Shown: positions 46,706 to 56,328, counted from the stretch's first letter. The stretch is 64,000 bases of DNA from Arthrobacter sp. Soil764 (GCF_001428075.1 NZ_LMSI01000012.1:130507-194506), one strand, 5' to 3'. Numbers and translations are program-made. The notes: a model not told the origin generated them from the sequence alone.

Positions 46706-47230
46706 ATGGCTCCTCTGTACCCTTTCGCCGGAAACTCACCGGCTGTCCATGACTCGGCATTCGTCGCCCCGTCGGCGTCGATCATTGGCAACGCCGCCCT
46801 GGGCCCGGATTCCAGCGCCTTCTATGGCGTCTCCGTCCGCGCCGACACCGCGGCCATCACCGTGGGTGCCGGCAGCAACCTGCAGGACAACGTGGTGCTG
46901 CACGCCGACCCCGGCTTCCCCTGCACGGTGGGCGAACGGGTCAGCGTGGGGCACGCCGCCGTCGTGCACGGCTGCACTGTGGAGGACGACTGCCTCATCG
47001 GGATGGGCGCCACCGTCCTCAACGGCGCGGTGATCGGCGCCGGCTCGCTGGTGGCGGCCGGCGCCGTCGTGCTCGAAGGAACGGTGGTTCCGCCCCGGTC
47101 ACTGGTAGCGGGCGTGCCCGCCAAGGTGCGCCGCGAACTCTCGGATGAAGAGTTCGACGGCGTCCGCGCCAACGCCACACGCTACGTGGAACTCGCGGCG
47201 AAGCACCGCGAGCTGCACTCCCACAGTTAG
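46706..47230 (+). CDS. Gamma-carbonic anhydrase family hexapeptide protein
   Basis: 174 aa left-handed beta-helix protein. Repeats run from PSASIIGNAALGPDSS near residue 23 to GAGSLVAAGAVVLEG near 111. Metal-type His residues are in NVVLHADPG and VGHAAVVHGC, followed by a C-terminal helix. AGGGTG precedes the ATG. Family includes gamma-CA and PaaY-like proteins; CO2 hydration activity is not certain. Its stop overlaps the convergent davB-like gene by 4 nt. Confidence 0.9.
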   Translation: MAPLYPFAGNSPAVHDSAFVAPSASIIGNAALGPDSSAFYGVSVRADTAAITVGAGSNLQDNVVLHADPGFPCTVGERVSVGHAAVVHGCTVEDDCLIGMGATVLNGAVIGAGSLVAAGAVVLEGTVVPPRSLVAGVPAKVRRELSDEEFDGVRANATRYVELAAKHRELHSHS

Positions 47231-48963
47231 TCCAGGCTGATCGGGCCGAACTCGTCCAGCAGGTCGCCCGGGCCGGGGTTGCCCGGCGCGGCTGACCCGC
47301 CCAGGTGCTTCACGACGCCCCATACGGCGTTCAGCCCCGTGGTGACCGCCCCCTCGGCCCAGCCGGCGGTGAAGGAGACGTCATCGCCGGCCAGGAAGAT
47401 GCCGCGCTGGGACTCCGGCAGCTTGTCCTGCTTGAAGTGCGTGAACAGCCGCTGCTGGTAGCGGTAGTGCCCGGGCAGGTTGGCCTTGAAGGCGCCCATG
47501 AAGTTGGGGTCCGCCTCCCAGGACACGGTGATGGGCTGCCCCACGATGTGGCCGGCGATGTCCACACCCGGGTAGATCTGCTCCAGCGAGTGCAGCATCA
47601 GTTCCACGCGTTCGTCCGCGTCCAGCGCCAGCCACTTCAGCGCGTCGTCGTTCCAGGTGTAGGAGAGCAGGATGACGGCGGGCTGGTCGGGGCCGTTGTC
47701 CAGCAGGTAGGTGGCCCGGTTCAACCTGTCGGTCAGCGTCATGGACAGGACCTCGTTGCCGGTGTCCGGGTCGGTGTCCTTCCAGAACGGCCGGTCCACC
47801 ATGACGAACGTCTTGGAGGACTGCATGTAGTGCGATTTCTCCATCGCGGTCCAGAGCTCGGCCGGGAACAACGCCTCCTCCGTGTGGATCCGGGTGGACA
47901 GCAGCCAGGACTGGCAGGTGGTCACCACGGCAGGGTAGCTGGCCTCGCGGCCCCAGCGTTCGCGGATCCGCAGATTCCCGTCGGGGTCGCGGCTGATCCT
48001 TCCCACGGCTCCGCGGGGCGAGCCGGAGTGCAGCGACGCAAGGGAGGTGCCGGCTGGCCAGTGCACCATGTCCGACGGCGCGTGCTGCCACAGTGCCTCG
48101 GGGAGCCGCTGCGCTCCGCCCCGGATGAACCGGTGCTGGTCGTCCGCGTCGGTGTAGACCACTCGCAGGATTTCCAGGATGGAATTGGGGAAGTCGGTGT
48201 CCCAGCCGCCGGTGCCGAACCCCACCTGGCCAAAGGCCTCCCGGTGGGCGAACCCTGCCTTCTTAAAGGACTCGCTCGCGGCAATGAAGCCGTAAAAGGT
48301 CTGCTCGTCCATGAGCGGGAGCAGTTCGTTCCAGAGGTCCTTGATGCGGGCCATGTCCCGGGCACGGATGGCCTCCTGCATTTCCACGAACTTGGCACCG
48401 TCATTGACCGCCGCCTTCCAGGCATCGGCCACCTCCCGGAAGAACGGCGGCAGGTCCCCCGGCTTCTCCGCGTAGTGCTTCCTGCCGGCCAGTTCGATCA
48501 CGGTGCTGGAGGTAGCCTCGGCGAGCGGGTTGGGGAAGTCCTGGGTCTCCAGGCCCAGCAGGTCCACATAGTGGTAGAAGGCCTTGCCCGATACCGGGAA
48601 GCGCATGCCGCCCAGGTCCGCCACCACCCCGGGAGCCGCGGGGAAGGCTGCGGTACGGAGCCGCCCGCCGATTTGGTCCGCTTCATAGACCACAGGCCGC
48701 AGCCCGAGCTTCATCAGTTCATAGGCGGTCACCAGGCCGGAGACACCGGCGCCGATAACAGCCACTTCCGTACCGTGCAGTTCCGGCGGGACGGAGCCCA
48801 GGCCGTCCGGGTGGGCCAGGTAGTGGTCATAGCTGAACGGAAAGTCGGGGTTCAGCATGGTGATGGGGCCCGGGTGCCGGTCGAGGACCTGTCCGGCGGC
48901 ATCCGTGGGAGCCGCGGACGTGCTGGAGGGGTCGAAGGCCGGCAGTTCGGTAGCGGTGGTCAT
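47227..48963 (-). CDS. davB: Lysine 2-monooxygenase-like flavoenzyme (DavB type)
   Basis: Flavin amine-oxidase-fold enzyme, 578 aa. FAD site VIGAGVSGLVTAYELMK near residue 69, then GGRLRTAAF and DLGGMRFPVSGKAFYHYVD, and C-terminal GIFLAGDDVSFTAGWAEGA. Stretches such as SWEADPNFMGAFK, SSKTFVMVDRPFWKD and NPGPGDLLDEFGPI match what I recall of Pseudomonas lysine 2-monooxygenase, beyond generic amine oxidases. Reaction: L-lysine + O2 to 5-aminovaleramide + CO2. Tryptophan or phenylalanine 2-monooxygenase is the alternative. It overlaps the permease stop by ATGA; a DavA-like amidase lies 3 kb away. Confidence 0.8.
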   Translation of the reverse strand: MTTATELPAFDPSSTSAAPTDAAGQVLDRHPGPITMLNPDFPFSYDHYLAHPDGLGSVPPELHGTEVAVIGAGVSGLVTAYELMKLGLRPVVYEADQIGGRLRTAAFPAAPGVVADLGGMRFPVSGKAFYHYVDLLGLETQDFPNPLAEATSSTVIELAGRKHYAEKPGDLPPFFREVADAWKAAVNDGAKFVEMQEAIRARDMARIKDLWNELLPLMDEQTFYGFIAASESFKKAGFAHREAFGQVGFGTGGWDTDFPNSILEILRVVYTDADDQHRFIRGGAQRLPEALWQHAPSDMVHWPAGTSLASLHSGSPRGAVGRISRDPDGNLRIRERWGREASYPAVVTTCQSWLLSTRIHTEEALFPAELWTAMEKSHYMQSSKTFVMVDRPFWKDTDPDTGNEVLSMTLTDRLNRATYLLDNGPDQPAVILLSYTWNDDALKWLALDADERVELMLHSLEQIYPGVDIAGHIVGQPITVSWEADPNFMGAFKANLPGHYRYQQRLFTHFKQDKLPESQRGIFLAGDDVSFTAGWAEGAVTTGLNAVWGVVKHLGGSAAPGNPGPGDLLDEFGPISLD

Positions 48964-50486
48964 GATAGTTCTGCTTTCACAGGTTCCTGGCTCGGGGCCT
49001 TTGCGGTCAGTTCACGGTAGTTGGACTCGCTGAGAGCCGCTACCTTCGAGTTCCGGCGTCCGTAGCCGAAGTAGATGGCGATTCCCACGAGCATCCAGGC
49101 GCCGAAGACAACCCAGGTATCGGCGCCAAGGTTGGCCATCAGGTAGGCGCACATCAGCGTGCCCAGCACGGGAGTCACGGGGTACAGCGGCACCCGGAAG
49201 CTGCGCTTCAGGTCCGGGCGGTTGCGCCGGAGGTAGATGACGGCGACATTGACCAGCGCGAAGGCAAACAGGGTTCCGATGCTGGTGGCATCGGCGAGGG
49301 CGCCGAGCGGGACCAGCCCCGCAGTCAGTGCGACGGCGGTGCCAACAATCAGGGTTCCGGCGGCCGGGGTGCCGGTCCGGGCGGAGACGCGTCCGAAAAC
49401 CTTGGGCACCAGGCCATCCCGGGACATCGAGAGCAGGATGCGGGTCTGGCCGTACAGGACCGTGAGCACGATGCTGGCGATGGCAAGGACGGCGCCGACG
49501 GAGAAGACCAGGGCGATCCATGGCTGGTGGGTGGTCTCCTCCAGGATCTGGACCAGGGCGGCTTCGGTGCCGTCGAACCAGCCCCAGGGCCGGGCGCCGA
49601 TGGCGGCGACCGCCACGAGGACATAGATGCTGGTGACAATCACCATGGACAGCAGGATGGCGCGGGGAAGATCGCGCTTGGGGTTCTTTGCCTCTTCACC
49701 GGCAGTGGATGCCGCGTCGAAGCCAATATAGGAGAAGAACACCCGCGAGGCTGCTGCGGACACACCCGCGGCGCCCATGGGCAGGAGCGGTTCAAAGTTG
49801 CCGGCGTTGAAGGCGGTAAAGGCAACGGCGCAGAAGAAGAGCAGGATGCCGACCTTGATGATGACGATGGCCGTGTTGATCCAGGCGCTTTCACGGGCGC
49901 CGCGGACCAGCAGGACCGTGGCCAGCACCACGATGGCCATCGCTGGAAGGTTCACCAGTCCGCCGTCTCCGGGAGGCTGCGACATGGCATCGGGGAGCAC
50001 CTGGCCGAACACCGCCAGCGTCTCGTTGACATACTGGCCGGCGCCCACGGCAACCGCAGCGACCGAGACGGCGTATTCCAGGACAAGGCACCACCCGCAG
50101 ATCCACGCCATGCCCTCACCCATGGTCGCGTAGGAATAGGAGTAGCTCGAGCCCGCGACGGGGACCAGGCCGGCCATTTCGGCGTATGACACAGCGGAGA
50201 GCAGCGCAGCCAGGCCGGCAATAACGAACGAGACCCAGATGGCCGGGCCGGCGAGCGGAACCGACTCCCCAAGGATCACCAGGATGCCGGTTCCCAGCGT
50301 GGCGCCGACGCTGATCATGGTCAGGTGGAGGACGCCGAAGCTGCGCACCAGTCCTGTCCCTCCCTGGCCGCTCCCCGCCTCGCTGACCATCTGGCCGATC
50401 GGTTTACGGCGCAGCAGCTGAGCCCGGAGGCCGGGCCGCCCGACGCTGGGCGCAATGGTTTTTTCGGTGGTCACAGGCACAGTCAC
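48960..50486 (-). CDS. Cationic amino acid transporter (APC superfamily, CAT type)
   Basis: 508 aa from GTG 50486, chosen because GAAGGGA lies 7 nt upstream; ATG 50537 has no ribosome binding site. The N-terminal LLRRKPIGQM is typical of CAT carriers. The first helix has SVGATLGTGILVILG (APC glycine-rich motif), and KNPKRDLPRAILLSM follows near residue 240. About 12-13 helices. Coupling to the DavB-like gene suggests lysine or a related cation as substrate. Confidence 0.85.
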   Translation of the reverse strand: MTVPVTTEKTIAPSVGRPGLRAQLLRRKPIGQMVSEAGSGQGGTGLVRSFGVLHLTMISVGATLGTGILVILGESVPLAGPAIWVSFVIAGLAALLSAVSYAEMAGLVPVAGSSYSYSYATMGEGMAWICGWCLVLEYAVSVAAVAVGAGQYVNETLAVFGQVLPDAMSQPPGDGGLVNLPAMAIVVLATVLLVRGARESAWINTAIVIIKVGILLFFCAVAFTAFNAGNFEPLLPMGAAGVSAAASRVFFSYIGFDAASTAGEEAKNPKRDLPRAILLSMVIVTSIYVLVAVAAIGARPWGWFDGTEAALVQILEETTHQPWIALVFSVGAVLAIASIVLTVLYGQTRILLSMSRDGLVPKVFGRVSARTGTPAAGTLIVGTAVALTAGLVPLGALADATSIGTLFAFALVNVAVIYLRRNRPDLKRSFRVPLYPVTPVLGTLMCAYLMANLGADTWVVFGAWMLVGIAIYFGYGRRNSKVAALSESNYRELTAKAPSQEPVKAELS

Positions 50487-50570
50487 CGTTGACGTCCCTT
50501 CAGAGTAGTTGTCGTTTCCCCTCCCCAAGGTTGGCATGTGAGCCAACTCTCAGCCCGGTGCAAAATGACT

Positions 50571-50585
50571 TATAGTGGTCCACCA
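50571..50585 (+). promoter_or_regulatory. Candidate pucR promoter/operator
   Basis: TATAGT (50571-50576) on the plus strand overlaps an imperfect palindrome ATAGTGGTCCACCAT. It sits between the divergent permease and pucR genes, so it could be the regulator's binding site. Confidence 0.35.
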
Positions 50586-50657
50586 TGAGACTTAATGCAC
50601 AGGGCTGCCATGCGGTTGCGCAGCGCAAAAGCCGCAGCCGGGCCGATATATCAAACC

Positions 50658-52265
50658 ATGCCGGCTGAGTCCGCCGAGTCCGGACGGCTGAGCTTCGTCA
50701 CGCTCCAGCAGTTCCTCGACCAGCTGCCGCCGGTGTTGAAGATGCTTCACGACGGCGGCAGTGGCGGGCGCCTGCTCCGGTGGGTTGAGCCCAGCGAACT
50801 GGAGGACCCCACGCCCTACCTTCCGGAAGGCGAGTTCCTGCTCACCGCCGGCCTTCCCTTCCTTGGCGGCGGCGGATCAGCCGCGAGCGTTGACGCTTAT
50901 GTCCGGCGGCTGGTCGGCGCCAAGGTCGCGGCCCTGGGTTTCGGGATCCGGCCCTACTTCGACGCTGTCCCGGCTGTGGTCCTCGATGCGTGCCGCCGGC
51001 ACAACCTCACCTTGTTCGAAGTGCCGGAGTCGCTCCCCTTCGCGGCGATCGGCCTGCAGTTCTCCCAGCTCCTGGAGACCGACAACGCCAGGGTCTTCCG
51101 GCAGCTGGCAGAGACCAACAGGCAACTCATGCGCGCCGTCCTCTCCCCCAAACCGGAACACGAACTGCTGGCCGCGCTGGTCCAGCGCGTGCCCGTTTGG
51201 GCCGTGATGGTGGGAGCCGACGGCCGGGTGCGGGCGCGCGGCACCAGTGGCGGCGGCAGCACCGCCGTCGAACTTTCCCTGCTGGAACCCATGCTGGAAC
51301 GGCTGCTGTCCGGCCGCGGCCCCCGCGTGGAAATGGATGGCTTTGACCAACCCGGCTCGGCGCTGGTGGTGGGCCACCCGCTGCGGAGCACCAGGGACGC
51401 CAATCTCGGCGCCCTGATCCTGGGCTCCGACGTTCCGCTGACCCCCGCACAGAACAACATGGTCCAGTCCGCCGTGGGACTGCTGGAACTGCTGGTCCGG
51501 CAGCGCACCAGCGGATCCCTGGCTCCAAGCCAGCTGGCCACCGCCGTCCTGCTGCATCCCGAAAGCCTCGCCGGCGGTGACACCAAGCACCTCAACGGAC
51601 TCAAGGACCTGCTCGCCCAAAGCCTGTCCTCCACCCGGTCCGCGCCCATCCGCGTCCTCCAGGGCGTCAAGGTGGAGGCACCGGAGTGGCCGGCGGGAGA
51701 GAGTCCCGTGCGGGAACTGCTGCAATGGCGGCGGATGTTCGACACGAAGCTGGTGGAGATCACGGACTACGGGTTCGCGGCAGTGACCCGGCTCAAGGTG
51801 GACGATGCGCTGCTTGCCGACGTCGAGAAGCTCGGATGGCGCCTGGTGATTGGCGAACCCACCGAGCTGGCCAGCCTTCCCGCGGCGTACCAGCGCGCAA
51901 CATCCCTGCGGAGCCGGGTCCAGAGAAGCGGACGAAGCATCCGGGCCGATCAGGTCTCCTGGTCGGTCACCGGCCTGCTTGGCCGCGAGGCCGGGACCCT
52001 GCTGGCCGAACGGCTCCTGCATCCGGTCCTGGCGCTTGAACCGGACCGGCGCGATCCGCTGCTGGCCGTCCTCCGTGGCTGGCTGGGCGAAAACGGCAGC
52101 TGGGACGGTTCGGCCAAGCTGCTGGGTCTCCACCGCAACAGCGTACGGCGGCAGATCGGGGTCCTCGCCGAGCTGCTCCAGATGGACCTGAACCAGGCAC
52201 AGGTGCGGGCGGAGTTATGGATTGCGCTGCAGTACACCGATGGGCTGACCGGCGGCGCGGGCTAA
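50658..52265 (+). CDS. PucR family transcriptional regulator
   Basis: 535 aa from ATG 50658; an ATG at 50595 would add 21 residues and is not excluded, since neither has a clear ribosome binding site. An N-terminal PucR sensory domain includes EGEFLLTAGLPF near residue 58 and KVAALGFGIRPYFDAVP near 92. A middle GAF-like region (about 180-290) follows. The C-terminal PucR helix-turn-helix is WLGENGSWDGSAKLLGLHRNSVRRQI. It is divergent from the CAT permease-davB pair and convergent with davA, so it is the likely pathway regulator. Confidence 0.9.
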   Translation: MPAESAESGRLSFVTLQQFLDQLPPVLKMLHDGGSGGRLLRWVEPSELEDPTPYLPEGEFLLTAGLPFLGGGGSAASVDAYVRRLVGAKVAALGFGIRPYFDAVPAVVLDACRRHNLTLFEVPESLPFAAIGLQFSQLLETDNARVFRQLAETNRQLMRAVLSPKPEHELLAALVQRVPVWAVMVGADGRVRARGTSGGGSTAVELSLLEPMLERLLSGRGPRVEMDGFDQPGSALVVGHPLRSTRDANLGALILGSDVPLTPAQNNMVQSAVGLLELLVRQRTSGSLAPSQLATAVLLHPESLAGGDTKHLNGLKDLLAQSLSSTRSAPIRVLQGVKVEAPEWPAGESPVRELLQWRRMFDTKLVEITDYGFAAVTRLKVDDALLADVEKLGWRLVIGEPTELASLPAAYQRATSLRSRVQRSGRSIRADQVSWSVTGLLGREAGTLLAERLLHPVLALEPDRRDPLLAVLRGWLGENGSWDGSAKLLGLHRNSVRRQIGVLAELLQMDLNQAQVRAELWIALQYTDGLTGGAG

Positions 52266-52291
52266 CCAGGCGGGGCGGCGGACAGCGGCGG

Positions 52292-53161
52292 CTAGGGGGT
52301 GCTATCTCCGGGCCGGCCTGTTTCCGGCGCCATGCCGGCCTCCCATTCCCGGTACAGGTCCGGCCGGCGCTCCCGCAGGTACGGCACGTCGTCCCTGGCT
52401 GCGCGGACGGCGTCCGATCCCACCTCGGCGAACAGCAGTTCCGGAGCGTCGCCTGCTTCGGCGAGGAGTCCGCCGTCGGGCCCTGCCACCACACTGCCGC
52501 CGCCGAAAGTGTAGGCGTCCTCGGAACCACAGTGGTTGGCATATGCCACGTTCAGCTGGCTTTCGAGTGCCCGGGCGCGGATGAGTACCTGGGGTACGGC
52601 CTCGTAACCGGCGGACAGTGCCGTGGGGACCAGGAGCAGTTCCGCGCCGCGGCCGGCTGCTGCCCGGGCGGCCTCGGGGAACTCGATGTCGTAGCAGATC
52701 AGCAGCGAGGTGCGGACACCGTTGAAGTCCACGACGGCGGGAGGTTGCGCGGCTGCCACGAACGCCTTGCGTTCCTCGTCGCCGAAGAGATGGACCTTGG
52801 CGTACCTGAGGAGTTCGGTCCCGGCGGCATCCACCAGGGTTGCTGAAATGTGCCAGCTTTGGGTACCGGCGGCTTCCACGCCACCGCCGCTGCCACCGGC
52901 GGCTTCGGCGGGCAGGCTGTAGACAAGTGCAATGCGGTTCCGGCGCGCAATCTGGGCCAGCCGTTCGCGAATGGCGGGAAGGCTTGCATGGTCCAGCTCG
53001 TCCCGCACCCGCAGCGGGGCGTAGCCCACGGGGAACAGCTCCGGTGTCAGGAGCAGATGCGCGCCCGCATCCGCAGCCCGGCTGGCCGCGTCCTCGATGG
53101 TCCGAAGATTGGCCTCCACGTCCAGGACCACAGCGTTCGCCTGCAGGACGGACAGCAGCAT
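52292..53161 (-). CDS. davA: Nitrilase-superfamily amidase (DavA / 5-aminopentanamidase type)
   Basis: 289 aa from ATG 53161, 8 nt after AGAAGG; GTG 53170 is too close to that site. The nitrilase triad is visible as Glu41 (LTPELF), Lys122 (YAKVHLFG) and Cys156 (LLICYDIEFPE). The C-terminal VPYLRERRPDLYR and the context ANHCGSEDAY resemble 5-aminovaleramide amidase. Expected reaction: 5-aminovaleramide to 5-aminovalerate + NH3. An aromatic acetamide hydrolase remains possible if the flavoenzyme uses tryptophan. Confidence 0.78.
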   Translation of the reverse strand: MLLSVLQANAVVLDVEANLRTIEDAASRAADAGAHLLLTPELFPVGYAPLRVRDELDHASLPAIRERLAQIARRNRIALVYSLPAEAAGGSGGGVEAAGTQSWHISATLVDAAGTELLRYAKVHLFGDEERKAFVAAAQPPAVVDFNGVRTSLLICYDIEFPEAARAAAGRGAELLLVPTALSAGYEAVPQVLIRARALESQLNVAYANHCGSEDAYTFGGGSVVAGPDGGLLAEAGDAPELLFAEVGSDAVRAARDDVPYLRERRPDLYREWEAGMAPETGRPGDSTP

Positions 53162-53350
53162 CGTTACCACCTTCTGTTTCCCTGTCCATGGAAAAAATGG
53201 AAGGGCCGACTGATCTTATGTTCCAGCGTAGCCAGCCGCGTCGAAAGGACCCTGGGTCGTTTGGACCCGGCAGGGACGGACCCGGGACAGAATGCACGGA
53301 AACGGCGGAGCCGTTATTTGGCAGGCGGTTTGCGGCACACCCGCGGCGCC

Positions 53351-53401
53351 TTGCGTTAACTTCTTGACTACAACAGCAGCGATAGGGCAATCTTCTTAGC
53401 A
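53351..53401 (+). promoter_or_regulatory. ROK-gene promoter with shared 29-bp element (copy 1)
   Basis: Element TTGCGTTAAC...CAACAGCAG at 53351-53379 includes TTGACT (53364-53369). With an 18-nt spacer the -10 would be CAATCT, placing transcription start at the ATG itself. It matches copy 2 at 24 of 29 positions. Confidence 0.6.
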
Positions 53402-54591
53402 TGTCCGCAACCACGCGCTCAACGAGGAGCAAGCCCAAGAACCCCGGTTCGCAATCCGCCCTGCGGCAGCTGAACCAGCAGCGGATCATTGAGGCACTCA
53501 TGGGCGGCCCGTCCACACAGGCGGAGCTCGCCCGGCAGACAGGACTCTCCACGGCCACCGTCTCGAACATCGTCAAAATCATGCTGGACTCCGGCCTGGC
53601 GTCCACCGAACCCATTACCAGCTCCGGCCGCCGGGCACTGAACGTTCGGCTCAACAGCAACGGTGCGGTAGCAGTGGGAATCGACTTCGGGCGGCGGCAC
53701 CTGCGGGTGGTACTGGCCTCGCTCAGCTACCACGTCATCGCCGAAGAATCGGTCCTCCTCCCCTTGGGCCACCAGGCGGAGGAAGGCATCCGGGCGGCGG
53801 TGGACCTGCTGGAGAAACTCCTCCGGGAAAGCGGGGTGGAACGCACCTCGGTGGTGGGCGCCGGCGTCGGCATTCCAGGCCCCATCGACCGGCGGACCGG
53901 GACGGTGGCCCAAGGCGCGATCCTTCCCGAATGGGTAGGGATCAACATCCTTCAGCATCTTGAGGAAACCTTGAGAATCCCCGTCTTTGTTGACAACGAC
54001 GCCAATCTTGGGGCTTGGTCCGAGGTGACGTGGGGGCAGCATTCGGGGGTCAGCAACCTGCTGTTCCTGAAGATCGGATCCGGCATCGGCGCCGGCCTGA
54101 TCCTCAACGGTTCGCCCTACTACGGCAACGTGGGGATCACCGGCGAAATCGGCCATGCCACCATCCACGAGCAGGGCCTGGTGTGCCGTTGCGGCAACCG
54201 CGGATGCCTTGAAACCATAGCGTCCACCACCACCATGATTGAGCTCCTCAGCCGGGGCGAGGACCCTCCCCTGACGCCCGCGGACATTGTCCGCAAGGCC
54301 CTGAACCGGGACTCCGCCACCCTCCGGGTGGTGGACGATGCAGGATTGGCGGTAGGCCGCGCGCTGGGCAACGTGGCCAACCTGATCAATCCCGAGGTGA
54401 TCGTGGTGGGCGGGCCGCTGGCAGGCCTTGGGGACATTCTGCTGGACCCCATCCGGAGGGGCCTCATCCGCCACGCAGTGCCGGTTATCGGCGAGACCAC
54501 CACCCTCACCATGTCCTCCCTGGGAGACCGGGCTGAGGCCCTCGGGGCAGCCGCCCTGGTCTTCCAGCATGCCGGGATCAGAAAGTCCTAG
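53401..54591 (+). CDS. ROK family transcriptional repressor (XylR/NagC type)
   Basis: 396 aa. N-terminal winged helix (about 20-80; AELARQTGLSTATVSNIVKIML). The ROK sugar-kinase-like domain follows: GIDFGRRHLRVVL near 88, GVGIPGPIDRRTG near 155 and the zinc motif CRCGNRGCLE near 262. No ribosome binding site; the ATG sits at the predicted transcription start, so translation may be leaderless. It precedes a sugar ABC operon carrying the same promoter element. Confidence 0.92.
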   Translation: MSATTRSTRSKPKNPGSQSALRQLNQQRIIEALMGGPSTQAELARQTGLSTATVSNIVKIMLDSGLASTEPITSSGRRALNVRLNSNGAVAVGIDFGRRHLRVVLASLSYHVIAEESVLLPLGHQAEEGIRAAVDLLEKLLRESGVERTSVVGAGVGIPGPIDRRTGTVAQGAILPEWVGINILQHLEETLRIPVFVDNDANLGAWSEVTWGQHSGVSNLLFLKIGSGIGAGLILNGSPYYGNVGITGEIGHATIHEQGLVCRCGNRGCLETIASTTTMIELLSRGEDPPLTPADIVRKALNRDSATLRVVDDAGLAVGRALGNVANLINPEVIVVGGPLAGLGDILLDPIRRGLIRHAVPVIGETTTLTMSSLGDRAEALGAAALVFQHAGIRKS

Positions 54592-54611
54592 ACCACATCG
54601 TTACCCGGCAA

Positions 54612-54654
54612 TTGCGTTAAAGACTTGACGACAACAGCTGTGATCCAGTTTACT
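54612..54654 (+). promoter_or_regulatory. Sugar ABC operon promoter with shared 29-bp element (copy 2)
   Basis: Element TTGCGTTAAA...CAACAGCTG at 54612-54640 includes TTGACG (54625-54630); with an 18-nt spacer the -10 is TTTACT. It is 70 nt before the ATPase start and probably under the ROK protein. Confidence 0.6.
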
Positions 54655-54723
54655 TTTGGTTCAGACGGCCCTGCGCTTTGCCGGCCGGACAAAGAAGTCA
54701 TTGCATTGGAGGGTTAGGGCAAC

Positions 54724-56283
54724 ATGACGTCCCAGACCACGCAGACGGATCCGATCATCCTTGAGATGCGGTCCATCACCAAAGAATTCCCGGGCGTTAA
54801 AGCGTTGGATAACGTAAGCCTCCGGGTCAAGGCCGGTGAGATCCACGCCATTTGCGGCGAGAACGGCGCCGGCAAGTCCACGCTGATGAAAGTCCTCTCC
54901 GGCGTTTACCCGTACGGCAGCTACGACGGGGACATCGTCTACCAGGGCCAGGTCCAGCAGTTCAGGGATATCCGGGCCAGCGAACACGCCGGCATCGTGA
55001 TCATCCACCAGGAACTGGCGCTGATCCCGGAGCTGTCCATCATGGAGAACATCTTCCTGGGCAACGAACCCACAAAGCGGGGCGTGATCGACTGGGCCGA
55101 AGCCAGGCTGCGGTCACTGGACCTCCTCGCGAGGGTGGGCCTGCGGGATGATCCGGACACGCCCATCAAGGAGATCGGCGTAGGCAAGCAGCAACTGGTG
55201 GAAATCGCCAAGGCGCTGAACAAGTCCGTGAAGATCCTGATCCTGGACGAGCCCACTGCCGCCCTCAACGAGTCCGACTCCCAGCACCTGCTGGATTTGA
55301 TGCTCGGGCTGAAGGCCAAGGGCATCACGTCCATCATCATTTCCCACAAGCTCAACGAAATTGAGCAGATCGCCGACTCCATCACCATCATCCGTGACGG
55401 CAAATCCATCGAGACCCTTGATGTGAAGGCCGACGGCGTGGACGAGGACCGGATCATCAAGGGCATGGTGGGGCGGACCCTCGAGTCCCGCTTCCCGGAC
55501 CACACGCCCAAGATCGGCGAAGTGTTCTTCGAGGTCAAGGACTGGACCGTGGGCCATCCTCAGATCCAGGACCGGCTGGTATGCAAGAATTCCAGCTTCT
55601 TTGTACGCCGCGGCGAGATCGTCGGCTTCGCCGGGCTGATGGGCGCGGGCCGCACCGAGCTGGCCCGTTCCGTCTTCGGCCGGTCGTACGGCCATTTCGT
55701 CTCCGGCCAGATCTATATCAACGGCAAGGAAGTCACCCTCAAAAGCGTCCACCAAGCTATCGACGCCGGGCTGGGTTATGTCACCGAAGACCGGAAATCC
55801 CTCGGACTGAATTTGCTTGACGACATCAAGACCACAACGGTCTCCGCCAACCTCGAAAAGATCAGCAAACGCAGTGTGGTGGACACCAACCAGGAATTCG
55901 CCGTGGCGGAGCAGTATCGTCGGTCACTGCGGACCAAGGCCCCTTCAGTACAGGAAGGGGTGGCCAAGCTGTCCGGCGGCAACCAGCAAAAGGTGGTCCT
56001 GGCCAAATGGATGTTCACGGACCCGGACCTGCTGATCCTGGACGAACCCACCCGTGGCATTGACGTGGGCGCCAAGTACGAGATCTACGGCATCATCCAG
56101 GAGCTCGCCAACCAGGGCAAGGGCGTCATCGTGATTTCCTCTGAACTGCCGGAACTTCTGGGTCTCTCGGACCGCATCTACACGATCTTCGAGGGTGCCA
56201 TCACCGGGGTGCTCAACAAAGAGGAAGCCAGCCAGGAAAGCCTGATGAAGCTCATGACCTCCACCACTCGAAAAGTTGCCTAA
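54724..56283 (+). CDS. Monosaccharide ABC transporter ATPase (GguA/MmsA/XylG type)
   Basis: 519 aa, two ABC domains. First Walker [18 protein letters not shown] near residue 44 and Walker [16 protein letters not shown]. The second, degenerate Walker A is [16 protein letters not shown] near 305, followed by [10 protein letters not shown] and [14 protein letters not shown]. Length and the [15 protein letters not shown] insertion match multiple-monosaccharide transporters (xylose, galactose, arabinose, glucose). GGAGGG precedes the ATG. Confidence 0.92.
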   Translation: MTSQTTQTDPIILEMRSITKEFPGVKALDNVSLRVKAGEIHAICGENGAGKSTLMKVLSGVYPYGSYDGDIVYQGQVQQFRDIRASEHAGIVIIHQELALIPELSIMENIFLGNEPTKRGVIDWAEARLRSLDLLARVGLRDDPDTPIKEIGVGKQQLVEIAKALNKSVKILILDEPTAALNESDSQHLLDLMLGLKAKGITSIIISHKLNEIEQIADSITIIRDGKSIETLDVKADGVDEDRIIKGMVGRTLESRFPDHTPKIGEVFFEVKDWTVGHPQIQDRLVCKNSSFFVRRGEIVGFAGLMGAGRTELARSVFGRSYGHFVSGQIYINGKEVTLKSVHQAIDAGLGYVTEDRKSLGLNLLDDIKTTTVSANLEKISKRSVVDTNQEFAVAEQYRRSLRTKAPSVQEGVAKLSGGNQQKVVLAKWMFTDPDLLILDEPTRGIDVGAKYEIYGIIQELANQGKGVIVISSELPELLGLSDRIYTIFEGAITGVLNKEEASQESLMKLMTSTTRKVA

Positions 56284-56328
56284 CCCTCTGGAGCTTTCCA
56301 GAACCTTCCAGATACAAGGACCAAAACA

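Noticed and set aside
47305..49020. A 571-codon plus-strand frame opposite the davB-like gene
   Set aside because: The minus-strand protein has a clear FAD fold and family motifs over its whole length; the antisense frame has none.
47227..53161. Reading the flavoenzyme and amidase pair as an IaaM/IaaH auxin pathway
   Set aside because: The amidase is nitrilase-fold rather than the amidase-signature fold of IaaH, and the flavoenzyme looks closer to lysine 2-monooxygenase; kept only as an alternative.
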